Below, in pieces: positions 19,355 through 29,871 of a stretch of 62,978 bases of DNA (the first letter of the stretch is position 1; every line of letters starts with the position of its first letter). A model generated the notes under the pieces. That model was not told where the DNA came from and ran no database searches. It worked only from the letters and a program-made list of their open reading frames with translations. Made by a program: the position numbers and the translations under genes. Source of the DNA: Streptomyces toxytricini (lineage in GTDB: Bacteria > Actinomycetota > Actinomycetes > Streptomycetales > Streptomycetaceae); assembly GCF_014649915.1 (NCBI RefSeq), contig NZ_BMTY01000020.1:17063-80040 (forward strand), given 5' to 3'.

Positions 19355-19930
19355 ATGAACGTTCGGGTCACGCTCGTCGCCGCAGCCCGCGCCTCCACGC
19401 TGCTCGCCGAGCGCTTCGACGACGACCGCCCCCCGGACGGCGAGGGCTGGCGGGCCCTCGAATCCGCCGCCCCCGAGCTCGTCCCGCTCGCCGCCGTCGA
19501 ACTGCGGTACTGCTCGCCCGGCCCCCGCAGCCGCGCCACCGGCCAGGCCCTCGGCTACGCCCCGCTCGCCCAAGTCGCCCTGCGCGAATGGGACATGGGG
19601 CGCTGGCGCGGCCTGACCCTCGCCGAGGTCGCCGCCCGCGAGCCGGGAGCGGTCGAGCGCTGGCTCGCCGACCCGCACGCCGCCCCGCACGGCGGCGAAT
19701 CCCTGCTCGCCTTCATCGCCCGGATCGGCGGCTGGCTCGACTCCCGGCCCGCGGAGGACGGCGGCGCCATCGTCGCCGTCGCCGAGCCGTCCGCGGTCCG
19801 CGCCGCCCTCGTCTACGCGCTGCGAGCCGCCCCGCAGACGTACTGGAGCGTGGACGTCCGCCCGCTGTCCACCGTCACCCTCACCGGCAGCGCCGGGCAC
19901 TGGCACCTCTCGCTCCAGGCCCGCGCCTGA
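19355..19930 (+). CDS. Degenerate histidine-phosphatase-fold protein
   Basis: A 191-residue protein with the layout of the histidine phosphatase family: SPGPRSRATGQALG, REWDMGRWRGLTLAEV and HGGESLLAFIARIG. The catalytic RHG motif near the N-terminus is replaced by VAAARAST and the second catalytic His (normally AHG) by VAEPS. It is therefore probably not a phosphatase. Related proteins occur across streptomycetes, often near cobalamin genes; here cobalamin genes are 32 kb away. Confidence 0.75.
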   Translation: MNVRVTLVAAARASTLLAERFDDDRPPDGEGWRALESAAPELVPLAAVELRYCSPGPRSRATGQALGYAPLAQVALREWDMGRWRGLTLAEVAAREPGAVERWLADPHAAPHGGESLLAFIARIGGWLDSRPAEDGGAIVAVAEPSAVRAALVYALRAAPQTYWSVDVRPLSTVTLTGSAGHWHLSLQARA

Positions 19931-19986
19931 ACGGCCGTACGAAAACCGGGTGGATCCCCGCCCGGGACCGCCCCTACCCTGCGCAC

Positions 19987-20736
19987 ATGACCGGGATCAA
20001 GATCACCACCCTTGCGGAGCGCCCCGAACTCGCCGGGCGGCTCTGGGACATGCAGGACTCGTGGCCCGCCTTCGCCGAGCACGACCCGCTCGCGTGGCTG
20101 CTCTACCCGCGCATGGTGGCCGAGTTCCCCGAGTACATCCTGGTCGCCACCGAGGGCGACGACATCGCGGCCCGCGGCTTCAGCGTCCCCTTCGCCCAGC
20201 ACGCACCCGGGCGCGCAGGCGCCCTGCCCGCCCGGGGCTGGGACCAGCTCCTCATGTGGGCCTTCTCCGACCGGCGCCGCGGCACGGCCACGGACACGGT
20301 CGGCGCGGTCGAGATCAGCGTCGACACCGCCCGGCAGGGCCGCGGCCTGTCCGGGGCCCTCCTCGCCGCGATGCGGGACAACGCGCGCGCCCGCGGCTTC
20401 GCCGAGGTCGTGGCGCCGGTCCGGCCCAGCGCCAAGGCCGCCGAGCCGGACACGCCGATGGCGGAGTACGCGTACCGCACCCGCGACGACGGCCTCCCGT
20501 ACGACCCCTGGCTGCGCGTCCACGTCCGCGCCGGAGCCATCATCGACTCCGTGGCACCGCTCTCGCAGACGATCAGCGCGCCGACCGCGGACTGGCGCGA
20601 GTGGACGGGCCTCCCCTTCGACACCCCCGGCCCGATCCACGTCCCCGGCGCCCTGGCCCCCGTCCACTGCCACCCGCAGGAGGGCTACGCGGTCCTGGTC
20701 GAGCCGAACGTATGGGTCCGCCACGCCCTGACCTGA
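19987..20736 (+). CDS. GNAT-family N-acetyltransferase
   Basis: A 249-residue protein with a GNAT-like acetyl-CoA binding region at about residues 110-140 (VGAVEISVDTARQGRGLSGA, then LLAAMRDNARARGF). The acceptor substrate is unknown. TACCCT (19975-19980) lies 6 bases before the ATG and there is no ribosome-binding site, consistent with a leaderless message. Confidence 0.8.
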   Translation: MTGIKITTLAERPELAGRLWDMQDSWPAFAEHDPLAWLLYPRMVAEFPEYILVATEGDDIAARGFSVPFAQHAPGRAGALPARGWDQLLMWAFSDRRRGTATDTVGAVEISVDTARQGRGLSGALLAAMRDNARARGFAEVVAPVRPSAKAAEPDTPMAEYAYRTRDDGLPYDPWLRVHVRAGAIIDSVAPLSQTISAPTADWREWTGLPFDTPGPIHVPGALAPVHCHPQEGYAVLVEPNVWVRHALT

Positions 20737-21573
20737 CACGCCACCCGCGGGGCGTCCCTTCGGCGCCCCCCGGCCGTGGGGGTGTCGGGTCTCCGCGGCC
20801 CGTCCGCGGGGCGCCGGTAGCGCGCGCCACCTGGGAGGCGCAGCCCCGGGCCGAGTGCCCTTGGGGCCGCGGTCCGGTCGCCGGGGGTTGCGCGGTCTGT
20901 GCGCCGAGCTTCCGAAGCCTTCGAGCGCGGGCTCGCCAAGCGCGCGCGGCGGCGGTGCCGGATGTCCGCGGCCCGAGCGCCGGGCCTCCCCGGTCCGGGG
21001 TGCCGGGCGCCGGCCGCCCGCGCGCCACCTCGGGAGGCGCAGCCCCGAGCCGAGTGCCCCTGCGGCCGCGGTCCGGTCCCCGGGCACGCGCGGCTTGCAC
21101 GCCGAGCGTCAAGAACCTGCAAGCCCGCCCTCGCCCAGTGCTCGCGGGGCTGCCGGGCCTGCGAGCCGGCCTCGGACCCCAGGCCGCCGGGCGCCCGCGG
21201 CCCGTGGGCCGGTGGCCTTCAGGGCCCGCATGAGCCTCCCGGGCGTCCGCACCCAGCCCCCGCGGCCCTCGCGCCGGGCGGCCGCACCCCGTTGGCCGGG
21301 GGCTCCCGGGCTCGCACGTGGAGCCTCCCGGGCGTCGGCGGTCCGGTCTCCGCGGCCCGTGCGCCCGGCCTCCGCGGCGGCCCGGTGTCAGGCGCCCGCG
21401 GTCCGGTTTCCGCGGCCCGAGCGCCAGGCGCCCGCGGTGCGGTCTCCGGGGACTGCGCGCCGGGCGGACGCGGCGTGCACGCCGGGCTGCGCGGCCCCGG
21501 ATCCGGAGGTGCGCGGCTCGCGCACGGGCGGCGCCGCTTGCGCGTCCGGGGCCGCCGTCCCATAGTCCGAGGT
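20737..21573. repeat. Gene-free 837-bp region of degenerate G+C-rich repeats
   Basis: No convincing gene lies here on either strand. A unit beginning CGCGCCACCT recurs at 20823 and 21021 (198 bp apart) with about 90 bp of good similarity, including GCGCAGCCCCGGGCCGAGTG-like and GGCCGCGGTCCGGT blocks. A shorter block around CTCCGCGGCCCG recurs near 20790, 20965, 21350 and 21405. This looks like decayed tandem duplication. CATAGT at 21561-21566 is probably the -10 of the next gene. Confidence 0.7.
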
Positions 21574-22944
<1,371 letters not shown>

Positions 22945-22945
22945 C

Positions 22946-22970
22946 CTCCACCGTCCAGTACTCGGTGGAG
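22946..22970 (+). terminator. Hairpin after the PLP decarboxylase
   Basis: An 8-bp stem CTCCACCG/CGGTGGAG with a 9-base loop, just after the stop codon of the decarboxylase. Confidence 0.5.
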
Positions 22971-22999
22971 CCGGTCCGCGTCGTCCCGTACGGTCGGAC

Positions 23000-23833
23000 G
23001 TGATCATCAAAACGGCCGACCCCCGCACTCTCGGCGTTCCCTCCTCAGACGCACGGTTGCACTTCGACACGGAACTGCAGGAACTCGGCGGCGGGCCGCG
23101 ACGCCGCTTGCTCTTCGTCGACGACGAGCCGGCCTTCGAGCTCAGCTTCTACTGCGGAACGTGCCCGCTCCTGTTCCGCCGACTGGAAGGCGCGAGAGAG
23201 AAGTTGGCCCTGGAGAGCATGCAGGAGCAGCTCACCGTCACACTGGAAGATCCGGACGACGCCGGTGTGATCGACGCGTTCGGTGCGCTGCTGCCGAAGG
23301 ACGAGTACCTTCCGCTGCTCCTCAGCGTCCAGCCCCGGCTGGTCATCCCGGGGAAGGACGGTGACTACTTCAGCGGCGAACAGGTCGCGACGTGGGGGGT
23401 CAACCAGTTCTGGGGCCTCCCCGAGTACCCGCACACCCCGTACTACCGGACCTTCGAGACCGCGGTGGACGCGAACGCCCATCTCTACGAGTTCGTTGTG
23501 CCCATGGTCCCGCCGGCGTGGAACGAGAGAGAGCGCGTCGAGGAATACCTCGCGCTCATGGAGCAGGGAACGGCCCCCACGGCAGTGGCGATCTCCACGC
23601 TGGACGTGTGCCAGCCGGCCATCGCCTTCGGAGACGACCCCTCCGAGCACTGGGGCCTGACCCACTTCCTCCTCGACGGCCACCACAAACTGGAGGCCGC
23701 CGCCGCGGCCGGCCGGACTGTGCGGCTCCTTTCCCTGCTGGCGCTTGGCGAGAGCCTCTCCGGATCAGACCACCAGGCTCGGCTCCGCGCACTGCGCGCC
23801 CAACCGCGCTCCACCCGGGCGGCCCGTTCCTGA
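23000..23833 (+). CDS. Hypothetical protein with a ParB/sulfiredoxin-like DGHHK motif
   Basis: A 277-residue soluble protein I do not recognise. Two features stand out: YCGTCPLLFRRLEGA near residue 52, with a CxxC pair, and LLDGHHKLEAAAAAGR near residue 225, which resembles the DGxHR nucleotide-binding motif of ParB/sulfiredoxin folds. The codons are less G+C-biased than those of neighbouring genes, hinting at transfer. GTG start with TACGGT 5 bases upstream and no ribosome-binding site. Confidence 0.7.
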   Translation: MIIKTADPRTLGVPSSDARLHFDTELQELGGGPRRRLLFVDDEPAFELSFYCGTCPLLFRRLEGAREKLALESMQEQLTVTLEDPDDAGVIDAFGALLPKDEYLPLLLSVQPRLVIPGKDGDYFSGEQVATWGVNQFWGLPEYPHTPYYRTFETAVDANAHLYEFVVPMVPPAWNERERVEEYLALMEQGTAPTAVAISTLDVCQPAIAFGDDPSEHWGLTHFLLDGHHKLEAAAAAGRTVRLLSLLALGESLSGSDHQARLRALRAQPRSTRAARS

Positions 23834-23868
23834 CCCATCGCCGGGGTGGTGTGGCCGGCCCGTCCGGC

Positions 23869-25239
23869 CTACCGCGTGGCTCGGCTTCCGGCAGGTCCGA
23901 GGTTTCCTTCGATGAGTGTCCGGATGGTCCGGCTCCGGTCCCAGAGCGCCAGGATCTCGTCGGCGAGGGCCGCGACGGAGAGGTGGTCCTCGTCCTGGCG
24001 GACCTTGATGGCCGCGGCCGAAAGGGTGCGGGGGACGGCTCCGGCGTCCAGGAGGACGCGCCATTCCTGCGCGCCGAGCGCCAGGTACTCCAAGCCGGTA
24101 AGCCCGGTGATCTCCAGCGGGTCGGAGAGCGTGCCGGGGAAGGCGGTGAGGGTGCGCAGGCGCGGCAGCCCGGTGAGGGGGGCGAGGCTGAACGGCGCAC
24201 CGTCGGACCTGCCGACGGACAGGACTTCCAGGTCGGGGTGGGCTGCGGCTTCGATGCTCGGGAGGCTACCGGTGCGGACCCTGGCCACGGCCGGGAACTG
24301 GCCCTGGCGGCAGCGTTCTTCCCTGGTCCGGTCCAGGACGAAGTCGGTGAGGGAGTCTGCGATGAGGTCGGCGCCGAGGTTCGCCTCATGGCTGACCAGG
24401 ATGACCTGCCCGGCATGGCCGCCCGGTCCGGGCGTCAGGTCGACGGCCAGCTCGTCCCCTCCGTTGCTTCCGAAGACGATCCAGCCGGGTGAGCCGGCCA
24501 GGCCCTGCACCGCAGCGCCGGGCGGGGTGTGGACAGCGTCGGTCGCCCCGTAGGTCCAGCTGGAGTGACGGGCCGCCGCGTCGACGCTGTACAGCTCCTC
24601 CAAGGAGCCGAGCTCGCAGCCGACCGCCGCGTTCACACGGTCCGCTTCCTCGTAATCGTCGTGGAAGTCCTCCCAGTCCCATCGGGCCCGAGTGACCCGG
24701 TAGAGCACCTTGAGCTCGTCGGACAGCGTGACGCCCAGGCGTGCCTCGGCGGCGGCGATCTCCTCCTCCGTCGCGCCAACGGCGTCGGGCAACCGCTCGC
24801 GAAGGGTCCGCTCCAGCAACTCCAGGTCCGCCGAGGAGGCCGGCACCGACCCGGGCACCGAATCGGGCAGGCGGCGCCACGGCTCGGGAAGGACTCCGTC
24901 GACCAGGGTGAGCACCGCCACGTTCGGGTACCCGCGGGGCATGACGAGGCTGGTCCACGCCAGATCCAGCGTGGTAGGGCCGTCGGGACGGACCTCCGCG
25001 GAGAACAGCGTCTCCCCGAGTCCGCCACGGTTGAACGCCCTCCACAGGTCCACGATGCCCGGCTCCGACGGCGACAGGCCCTCCGGCAGGGCCGATCTCC
25101 ACCCATGAGGGCCGACGCGGCCCTCCACCCGGGCGGGACGGCCGGCACGCCTGTCCGTGTCGGCGCCCAGCAGGAGCCGCAGCGCGGGCTCCCAGACCGC
25201 GAAGTCGCGCAGCGGCGACAAGGGGGTCTGATCATCCAT
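23869..25239 (-). CDS. SMI1/KNR4 family protein
   Basis: A 456-residue protein with a central SUKH (SMI1/KNR4) domain at about residues 165-310 (ATEEEIAAAEARLGVTLSDE, WIVFGSNGGDELAVDL). The C-terminal 130 residues have a leucine-rich-repeat flavour (LPRLRTLTAFPG, LTGLEYLALG). SUKH domains often serve as immunity proteins against secreted toxins, but no toxin gene is adjacent. The same frame stays open far upstream, antisense to argC and argJ; only the part from ATG 25239 has protein character. Confidence 0.78.
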   Translation of the reverse strand: MDDQTPLSPLRDFAVWEPALRLLLGADTDRRAGRPARVEGRVGPHGWRSALPEGLSPSEPGIVDLWRAFNRGGLGETLFSAEVRPDGPTTLDLAWTSLVMPRGYPNVAVLTLVDGVLPEPWRRLPDSVPGSVPASSADLELLERTLRERLPDAVGATEEEIAAAEARLGVTLSDELKVLYRVTRARWDWEDFHDDYEEADRVNAAVGCELGSLEELYSVDAAARHSSWTYGATDAVHTPPGAAVQGLAGSPGWIVFGSNGGDELAVDLTPGPGGHAGQVILVSHEANLGADLIADSLTDFVLDRTREERCRQGQFPAVARVRTGSLPSIEAAAHPDLEVLSVGRSDGAPFSLAPLTGLPRLRTLTAFPGTLSDPLEITGLTGLEYLALGAQEWRVLLDAGAVPRTLSAAAIKVRQDEDHLSVAALADEILALWDRSRTIRTLIEGNLGPAGSRATR

Positions 25240-25389
25240 GAGCAGACCGTAGACGGCGCCAATGACAGCGCCCTCACGGGTGCCTTCTGTCCCGAGAGGG
25301 GTGTAGCACTGCCGCTGCGATCTCAGGTCTGTGCTCCCCGGAGCCCGCCGGGTCATGTCAACCACGCACGGGTCGGCTTTGCCCAGGGC

Positions 25390-25426
25390 TTTGCATAAAA
25401 GTGCATAGGTACGTATAGTCATGCCA
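25390..25426 (+). promoter_or_regulatory. argC promoter with ArgR box
   Basis: TTGCAT (25391-25396), 17 bp, TATAGT (25414-25419): a good vegetative promoter with a start near 25426 and an 18-base leader carrying GGAGGAGG. TTTGCATAAAAGTGCATA (25390-25407) matches 15 of 18 positions of the enterobacterial ARG box consensus and covers the -35 element, so ArgR would block polymerase. The adjacent ACGTATAGTCATGCCAT may be a second, weaker half-box. Confidence 0.8.
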
Positions 25427-25443
25427 TCGAGGAGGAGGTTCCG

Positions 25444-26472
25444 ATGGTGGTACGTGCAGCAGTGGCCGGGGCGAGCGGGTATGCGGGCGGTGAGCTCCTG
25501 CGGCTGCTCCTCGCGCACCCCGCGGTCGAGATCGGCGCCCTCACCGGGAACTCCAACGCCGGCCAGGCCTTCGGCGGCCTCCAGCCGCACCTCGGGCCGC
25601 TCGCCGGGCGGACCCTGGAGGCCACCACGGCCGAGGTGCTCGCCGGGCACGACGTCGTCTTCCTCGCGCTGCCCCACGGGCAGTCCGCCGCCGTGGCCGC
25701 CGAGCTCGGGCCCGACGTCCTCGTCGTCGACATGGGCGCCGACCACCGGCTGAAGGACTCCGCCGACTGGGACGCCTTCTACGGCGCCCCCCACGCCGGC
25801 ACCTGGCCCTACGGGCTGCCCGAGCTGCCCGGCGGCCGCGCCGCGCTGGAGGGGTCCAAGCGCGTCGCGGTCCCCGGGTGCTTCCCCACCGCCGTCTCCC
25901 TCGCGCTCTTCCCCGCCTACGCCGCCCAGCTCGCCGAGCCCGAGGCCGTCATCGTCGCCGCCACCGGCACCTCCGGCGCCGGCAAGGCCCTCAAGACGCA
26001 CCTGCTCGGCTCCGAGGTCATGGGCTCCGCCAGCCCCTACGGCGTCGGCGGCGTCCACCGCCACACCCCCGAGATGGTGCAGAACCTCAGCCCCGTCGCC
26101 GGGCAGCGCGTCTCCGTCTCGTTCACGCCCGTCCTCGCCCCCATGTCCCGCGGCATCCTCGCCACCTGCTCCGCCAAGGCCCTCCCCGGGACCACCGCCG
26201 AGACGCTGCGCGCCGCCTACGAGAAGGCGTACGCCGACGAGCCGTTCGTTCAGCTGCTCCCCGGGGGACAGTGGCCCGCGACCGCCTCCGTCCTCGGCTC
26301 GAACACCGTCCAGGTGCAGATCGCCCTCGACTCCGCCGCCGGGCGGATCGTCGCGATCAGCGCCGTCGACAACCTCACCAAGGGCACCGCCGGCGCCGCC
26401 GTCCAGAGCATGAACATCGCCCTCGGCCTCCCCGAGACGCTGGGCCTGCCCCTCACCGGGATCGCCCCGTAA
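25444..26472 (+). CDS. argC: N-acetyl-gamma-glutamyl-phosphate reductase
   Basis: Third step of arginine synthesis: NADPH-dependent reduction of N-acetylglutamyl phosphate to the semialdehyde. It is 342 residues with the dinucleotide motif GASGYAGGELLRLL at residue 10 and the catalytic Cys in VPGCFPTAV. First gene of argCJBDR, 82 bases before argJ. Confidence 0.96.
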   Translation: MVVRAAVAGASGYAGGELLRLLLAHPAVEIGALTGNSNAGQAFGGLQPHLGPLAGRTLEATTAEVLAGHDVVFLALPHGQSAAVAAELGPDVLVVDMGADHRLKDSADWDAFYGAPHAGTWPYGLPELPGGRAALEGSKRVAVPGCFPTAVSLALFPAYAAQLAEPEAVIVAATGTSGAGKALKTHLLGSEVMGSASPYGVGGVHRHTPEMVQNLSPVAGQRVSVSFTPVLAPMSRGILATCSAKALPGTTAETLRAAYEKAYADEPFVQLLPGGQWPATASVLGSNTVQVQIALDSAAGRIVAISAVDNLTKGTAGAAVQSMNIALGLPETLGLPLTGIAP

Positions 26473-26554
26473 GCCACCGGGCCCCTGACCCCGTACGCCC
26501 CGAAGACCGCGCCGGCCCGCCGCGCGCGGACGACGAACAGAAGGAGACGACGCA

Positions 26555-27712
26555 GTGAGCGTCACGGCAGCACAGGGATTCACCGCGGCGGGCATCGCCG
26601 CGGGAATCAAGGACAACGGAAACCCGGACCTGGCCCTCGTGGTCAACAACGGGCCCCGACTGGCCGCGGCCGGCGTCTTCACCTCCAACCGCGTCAAGGC
26701 AGCCCCCGTGCAGTGGACCGAGCAGGTCCTGCGCGGCGGCGCAGTCAGCGCCGTCGTCCTCAACTCCGGCGGCGCGAACGCCTGCACCGGCCCCAAGGGC
26801 TTCCAGGACACCCACGCCACCGCCGAGAAGGCCGCCGAGGCCCTCGGCGGCGAGCACAACGCCGGCGAGGTCGCCGTCGCCTCCACCGGCCTCATCGGCG
26901 TCCTCCTCCCCATGGACAAGCTCCTGCCGGGCATCGACACCGCCGTCGCCGCGCTCTCCACCGACGGCGGCGAGGCCGCCGCCGTCGCCATCAAGACCAC
27001 CGACACCGTCCACAAGACCGCCTCCGTCACCCAGGACGGCTGGACCGTCGGCGGCATGGCCAAGGGCGCCGGCATGCTCGCCCCCGGCCTCGCCACCATG
27101 CTCGTCGTCCTCACCACCGACGCCGACCTCGACAGCGCCACCCTCGACCGGGCGCTGCGCGCCGCCACCCGCACCACCTTCGACCGCGTCGACTCCGACG
27201 GCTGCATGTCCACCAACGACACCGTGCTGCTGCTCGCCTCCGGCGCCTCCGGCGAGACGCCCGCCTACGAGTCCTTCGCCGAAGCCGTCCGCACCGTCTG
27301 CGACGACCTCGCCCGTCAGCTCATCGGCGACGCCGAAGGCGCCTCCAAGGACATCCGCATCGAGGTCGTCGGCGCGGCCGACGAGGACGACGCCGTCGAG
27401 GTCGGCCGGTCCATCGCCCGCAACAACCTCCTCAAGTGCGCCATCCACGGCGAGGACCCCAACTGGGGCCGGGTGCTCTCCGCCATCGGCACCACCTCCG
27501 CCGCGTTCGACCCGGACCGGCTGAACGTCGCCATCAACGGCGTCTGGGTCTGCAAGAACGGCTCCGTCGGGGAGGACCGCGACCTCGTCTCCATGAAGGA
27601 CCGCGAAGTCCGCATCACCGCCGACCTCGCCACCGGCAATGCCTCCGCCGTCATCTGGACCAACGACCTCACCGCCGACTACGTCCACGAGAACAGCGCC
27701 TACTCGTCATGA
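26555..27712 (+). CDS. argJ: Glutamate N-acetyltransferase / ornithine acetyltransferase
   Basis: Recycles the acetyl group from N-acetylornithine to glutamate; it may also use acetyl-CoA, but mono- or bifunctionality cannot be decided from sequence. It is 385 residues. The self-cleavage site between Ala180 and Thr181 is visible in MLAPGLATMLVVLTTDA; Thr181 becomes the N-terminal nucleophile. GTG start with AAGGAGACGACGCA upstream. The stop overlaps argB (ATGA). Confidence 0.96.
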   Translation: MSVTAAQGFTAAGIAAGIKDNGNPDLALVVNNGPRLAAAGVFTSNRVKAAPVQWTEQVLRGGAVSAVVLNSGGANACTGPKGFQDTHATAEKAAEALGGEHNAGEVAVASTGLIGVLLPMDKLLPGIDTAVAALSTDGGEAAAVAIKTTDTVHKTASVTQDGWTVGGMAKGAGMLAPGLATMLVVLTTDADLDSATLDRALRAATRTTFDRVDSDGCMSTNDTVLLLASGASGETPAYESFAEAVRTVCDDLARQLIGDAEGASKDIRIEVVGAADEDDAVEVGRSIARNNLLKCAIHGEDPNWGRVLSAIGTTSAAFDPDRLNVAINGVWVCKNGSVGEDRDLVSMKDREVRITADLATGNASAVIWTNDLTADYVHENSAYSS

Positions 27713-28662
27713 CCGACAGCGACAAGGCCGGCCGGCCCGGCACCACCGCCCGCAAGCACACCGCCCTGCCCAAGGCGCAGATCCTCATCGAGGCCCTGCC
27801 CTGGCTCACCCGCCACAACGGCAAGGTCGTCGTCATCAAGTTCGGCGGCAACGCCATGGTCGACGACGACCTCAAGGCGGCCTTCGCCCAGGACGTCGTC
27901 TTCCTGCGCCACGCCGGCCTGAAGCCCGTCGTCGTGCACGGCGGCGGCCCCCAGATCAACGCCCAGCTCGACAAGCAGGGCCTCGTCAGCGAGTTCAAGG
28001 CCGGCCTGCGCGTCACCACCCCCGAGGCCATGGACGTCGTCCGCATGGTCCTCGCCGGGCAGGTCCAGCGCGAACTCGTCGGCCTGCTCAACCAGCACGG
28101 CCCGCTCGCCGTCGGCCTGACCGGCGAGGACGCCCACACCATCACCGCGACCAAGCACACCCCGCGGATCGACGGCGAAACCGTCGACATCGGGCGCGTC
28201 GGCGAGATCACCGCCATCGACACCGGTGCCATCGAGGCCCTCCTCGCCGACGGCCGGATCCCCGTCATCTCCTCCATCGCGCGCAGCGCCGACGACGGAC
28301 ACGTCTACAACGTCAACGCCGACACCGCGGCCGCGGCCCTCGCCGCCGCCCTCGGCGCGGAGACGCTGATGGTCCTCACCGACGTCGAAGGGCTGTACGC
28401 CGACTGGCCGAACAGCGACGAGGTCATCAGCCGGCTCACCGTCGGCGAGCTGGAGAAGCTCCTGCCCGAGCTGTCCAGCGGCATGGTCCCCAAGATGGAG
28501 GGCTGCCTGCACGCCGTCCGCGGCGGCGTCGGCACCGCACGCGTCATCGACGGACGGGTCCCGCACTCGATCCTGCTGGAGATCTTCACCGACGAGGGCA
28601 TCGGCACCATGGTCGTGCCCGACGACCGGGCAGCACACGCACAGGGAGGGGAGCAGCAGTGA
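27709..28662 (+). CDS. argB: Acetylglutamate kinase
   Basis: Second step of the pathway: phosphorylation of N-acetylglutamate, typically feedback-inhibited by arginine. It is 317 residues, of the amino acid kinase family, with VVIKFGGNAMVDD, VVHGGGPQINAQL, TGEDAHTI and VPKMEGCLHAVRGGV. A 20-residue N-terminal extension may form the helix typical of arginine-sensitive hexameric forms. ATGA overlap with argJ and a 4-base overlap with argD show coupling. Confidence 0.96.
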   Translation: MTDSDKAGRPGTTARKHTALPKAQILIEALPWLTRHNGKVVVIKFGGNAMVDDDLKAAFAQDVVFLRHAGLKPVVVHGGGPQINAQLDKQGLVSEFKAGLRVTTPEAMDVVRMVLAGQVQRELVGLLNQHGPLAVGLTGEDAHTITATKHTPRIDGETVDIGRVGEITAIDTGAIEALLADGRIPVISSIARSADDGHVYNVNADTAAAALAAALGAETLMVLTDVEGLYADWPNSDEVISRLTVGELEKLLPELSSGMVPKMEGCLHAVRGGVGTARVIDGRVPHSILLEIFTDEGIGTMVVPDDRAAHAQGGEQQ

Positions 28663-29864
28663 CCGCAAGCAGCAACCAGGAGTACGCGGCCCGCTGGCAG
28701 GCCTCGCTCACCGACAACTACGGCACCCCCGCCGTCGCCCTCGTCCGCGGCGCCGGAGCGCAGGTCTGGGACGCCGACGGCAGGCAGTACACCGACTTCG
28801 TCGGCGGCATCGCAGTCAACGCCCTCGGCCACGCCCACCCCGCCGTCGTCGGCGCCGTCACCCGCCAGATCTCCACCCTCGGGCACGTCTCCAACCTGTA
28901 CGCCTCCGAGCCCGTCATCGCCCTCGGCGAACGGCTCCTCCAGCTCTTCGGCCGCCCAGGCCGGATTTTCTTCTGCAACTCCGGCGCCGAAGCCATCGAA
29001 GCCGCCTTCAAGATCGGCCGGCTGACCGGGCGGACCCGCATGGTCGCCACCGACGGCGGCTTCCACGGCCGCACCATGGGCGCCCTCGCCCTGACCGGCC
29101 AGCCCAAGAAGCAAGACCCCTTCCGGCCCCTGCCCGGCGACGTCACCCACGTCCCGTACGGCGACACCGAGGCCCTGCGCGCGGCCGTCACCGAGGAGAC
29201 GGCCCTCGTCGTCATCGAACCCATCCAGGGCGAGAACGGCGTCGTCGTCCCGCCCGCCGGCTACCTCAAGGCCGCCCGCGACATCACGCGCGCCACCGGC
29301 ACCCTCCTCGTCCTCGACGAGGTCCAGACCGGCACCGGCCGCTGCGGCCACTGGTTCGCCCACCAGGCCCACGAAGGCGTCGACCCCGATCTCGTCACAC
29401 TCGCGAAGGGCCTCGGCGGGGGCCTCCCCATCGGCGCCGTCGCCGCCTTCGGCCCCGCCGCCGACCTCCTGCGACCCGGCCACCACGGCACCACCTTCGG
29501 CGGGAACCCCGTCGCCTGCGCCGCCGGACTCGCCGTCCTCGACACCATCGCCGCCGACGGCCTCCTCGACCGGGTCAAGGCCCGCGGCGAACAGCTCCGC
29601 TCCGGAATCGAAGCCGCCGGCCACCCGCTGGTCTCCCACGTCCGTGGCGAGGGCCTCCTCCTGGGTATCGTGCTGACCGGGCCGTACGCACCGCAGGTGC
29701 AGCAGGCGGCCCAGGACGCCGGCTTCCTGGTCAACGCGCCCGCCCCCGACGTCGTACGGCTCATGCCGCCGTACGTGCTCACCGAGGACGAGGCGGACGC
29801 GTTCGTCCGGGCCCTGCCCGGCATCCTCGACGCAGCCAACGGGGACGGACGAACCGGGGAATGA
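28659..29864 (+). CDS. argD: Acetylornithine transaminase
   Basis: Fourth step: PLP-dependent transamination of N-acetylglutamate semialdehyde. It is 401 residues of class III aminotransferase type, with the PLP lysine Lys250 in VTLAKGLGGGLPIGA, FCNSGAEAIEAAFK for the phosphate and LLVLDEVQTGTGRCG for the pyridine contact. GTG start inside the argB end; AGGGAGGGGAG is the ribosome-binding site. Confidence 0.95.
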   Translation: MTASSNQEYAARWQASLTDNYGTPAVALVRGAGAQVWDADGRQYTDFVGGIAVNALGHAHPAVVGAVTRQISTLGHVSNLYASEPVIALGERLLQLFGRPGRIFFCNSGAEAIEAAFKIGRLTGRTRMVATDGGFHGRTMGALALTGQPKKQDPFRPLPGDVTHVPYGDTEALRAAVTEETALVVIEPIQGENGVVVPPAGYLKAARDITRATGTLLVLDEVQTGTGRCGHWFAHQAHEGVDPDLVTLAKGLGGGLPIGAVAAFGPAADLLRPGHHGTTFGGNPVACAAGLAVLDTIAADGLLDRVKARGEQLRSGIEAAGHPLVSHVRGEGLLLGIVLTGPYAPQVQQAAQDAGFLVNAPAPDVVRLMPPYVLTEDEADAFVRALPGILDAANGDGRTGE

Positions 29865-29871
29865 GACGACG

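Noticed and set aside
20737..21573. Long plus-strand frame running into the PLP decarboxylase
   Set aside because: The translated sequence is repeat-derived Pro/Ala/Arg-rich text with no domain; the enzyme starts naturally at 21574.
25240..27222. Minus-strand open frame continuing the SMI1/KNR4 gene for 660 more codons
   Set aside because: It is antisense to argC and argJ and has only the composition of a G+C-rich shadow frame; the natural ATG is at 25239.
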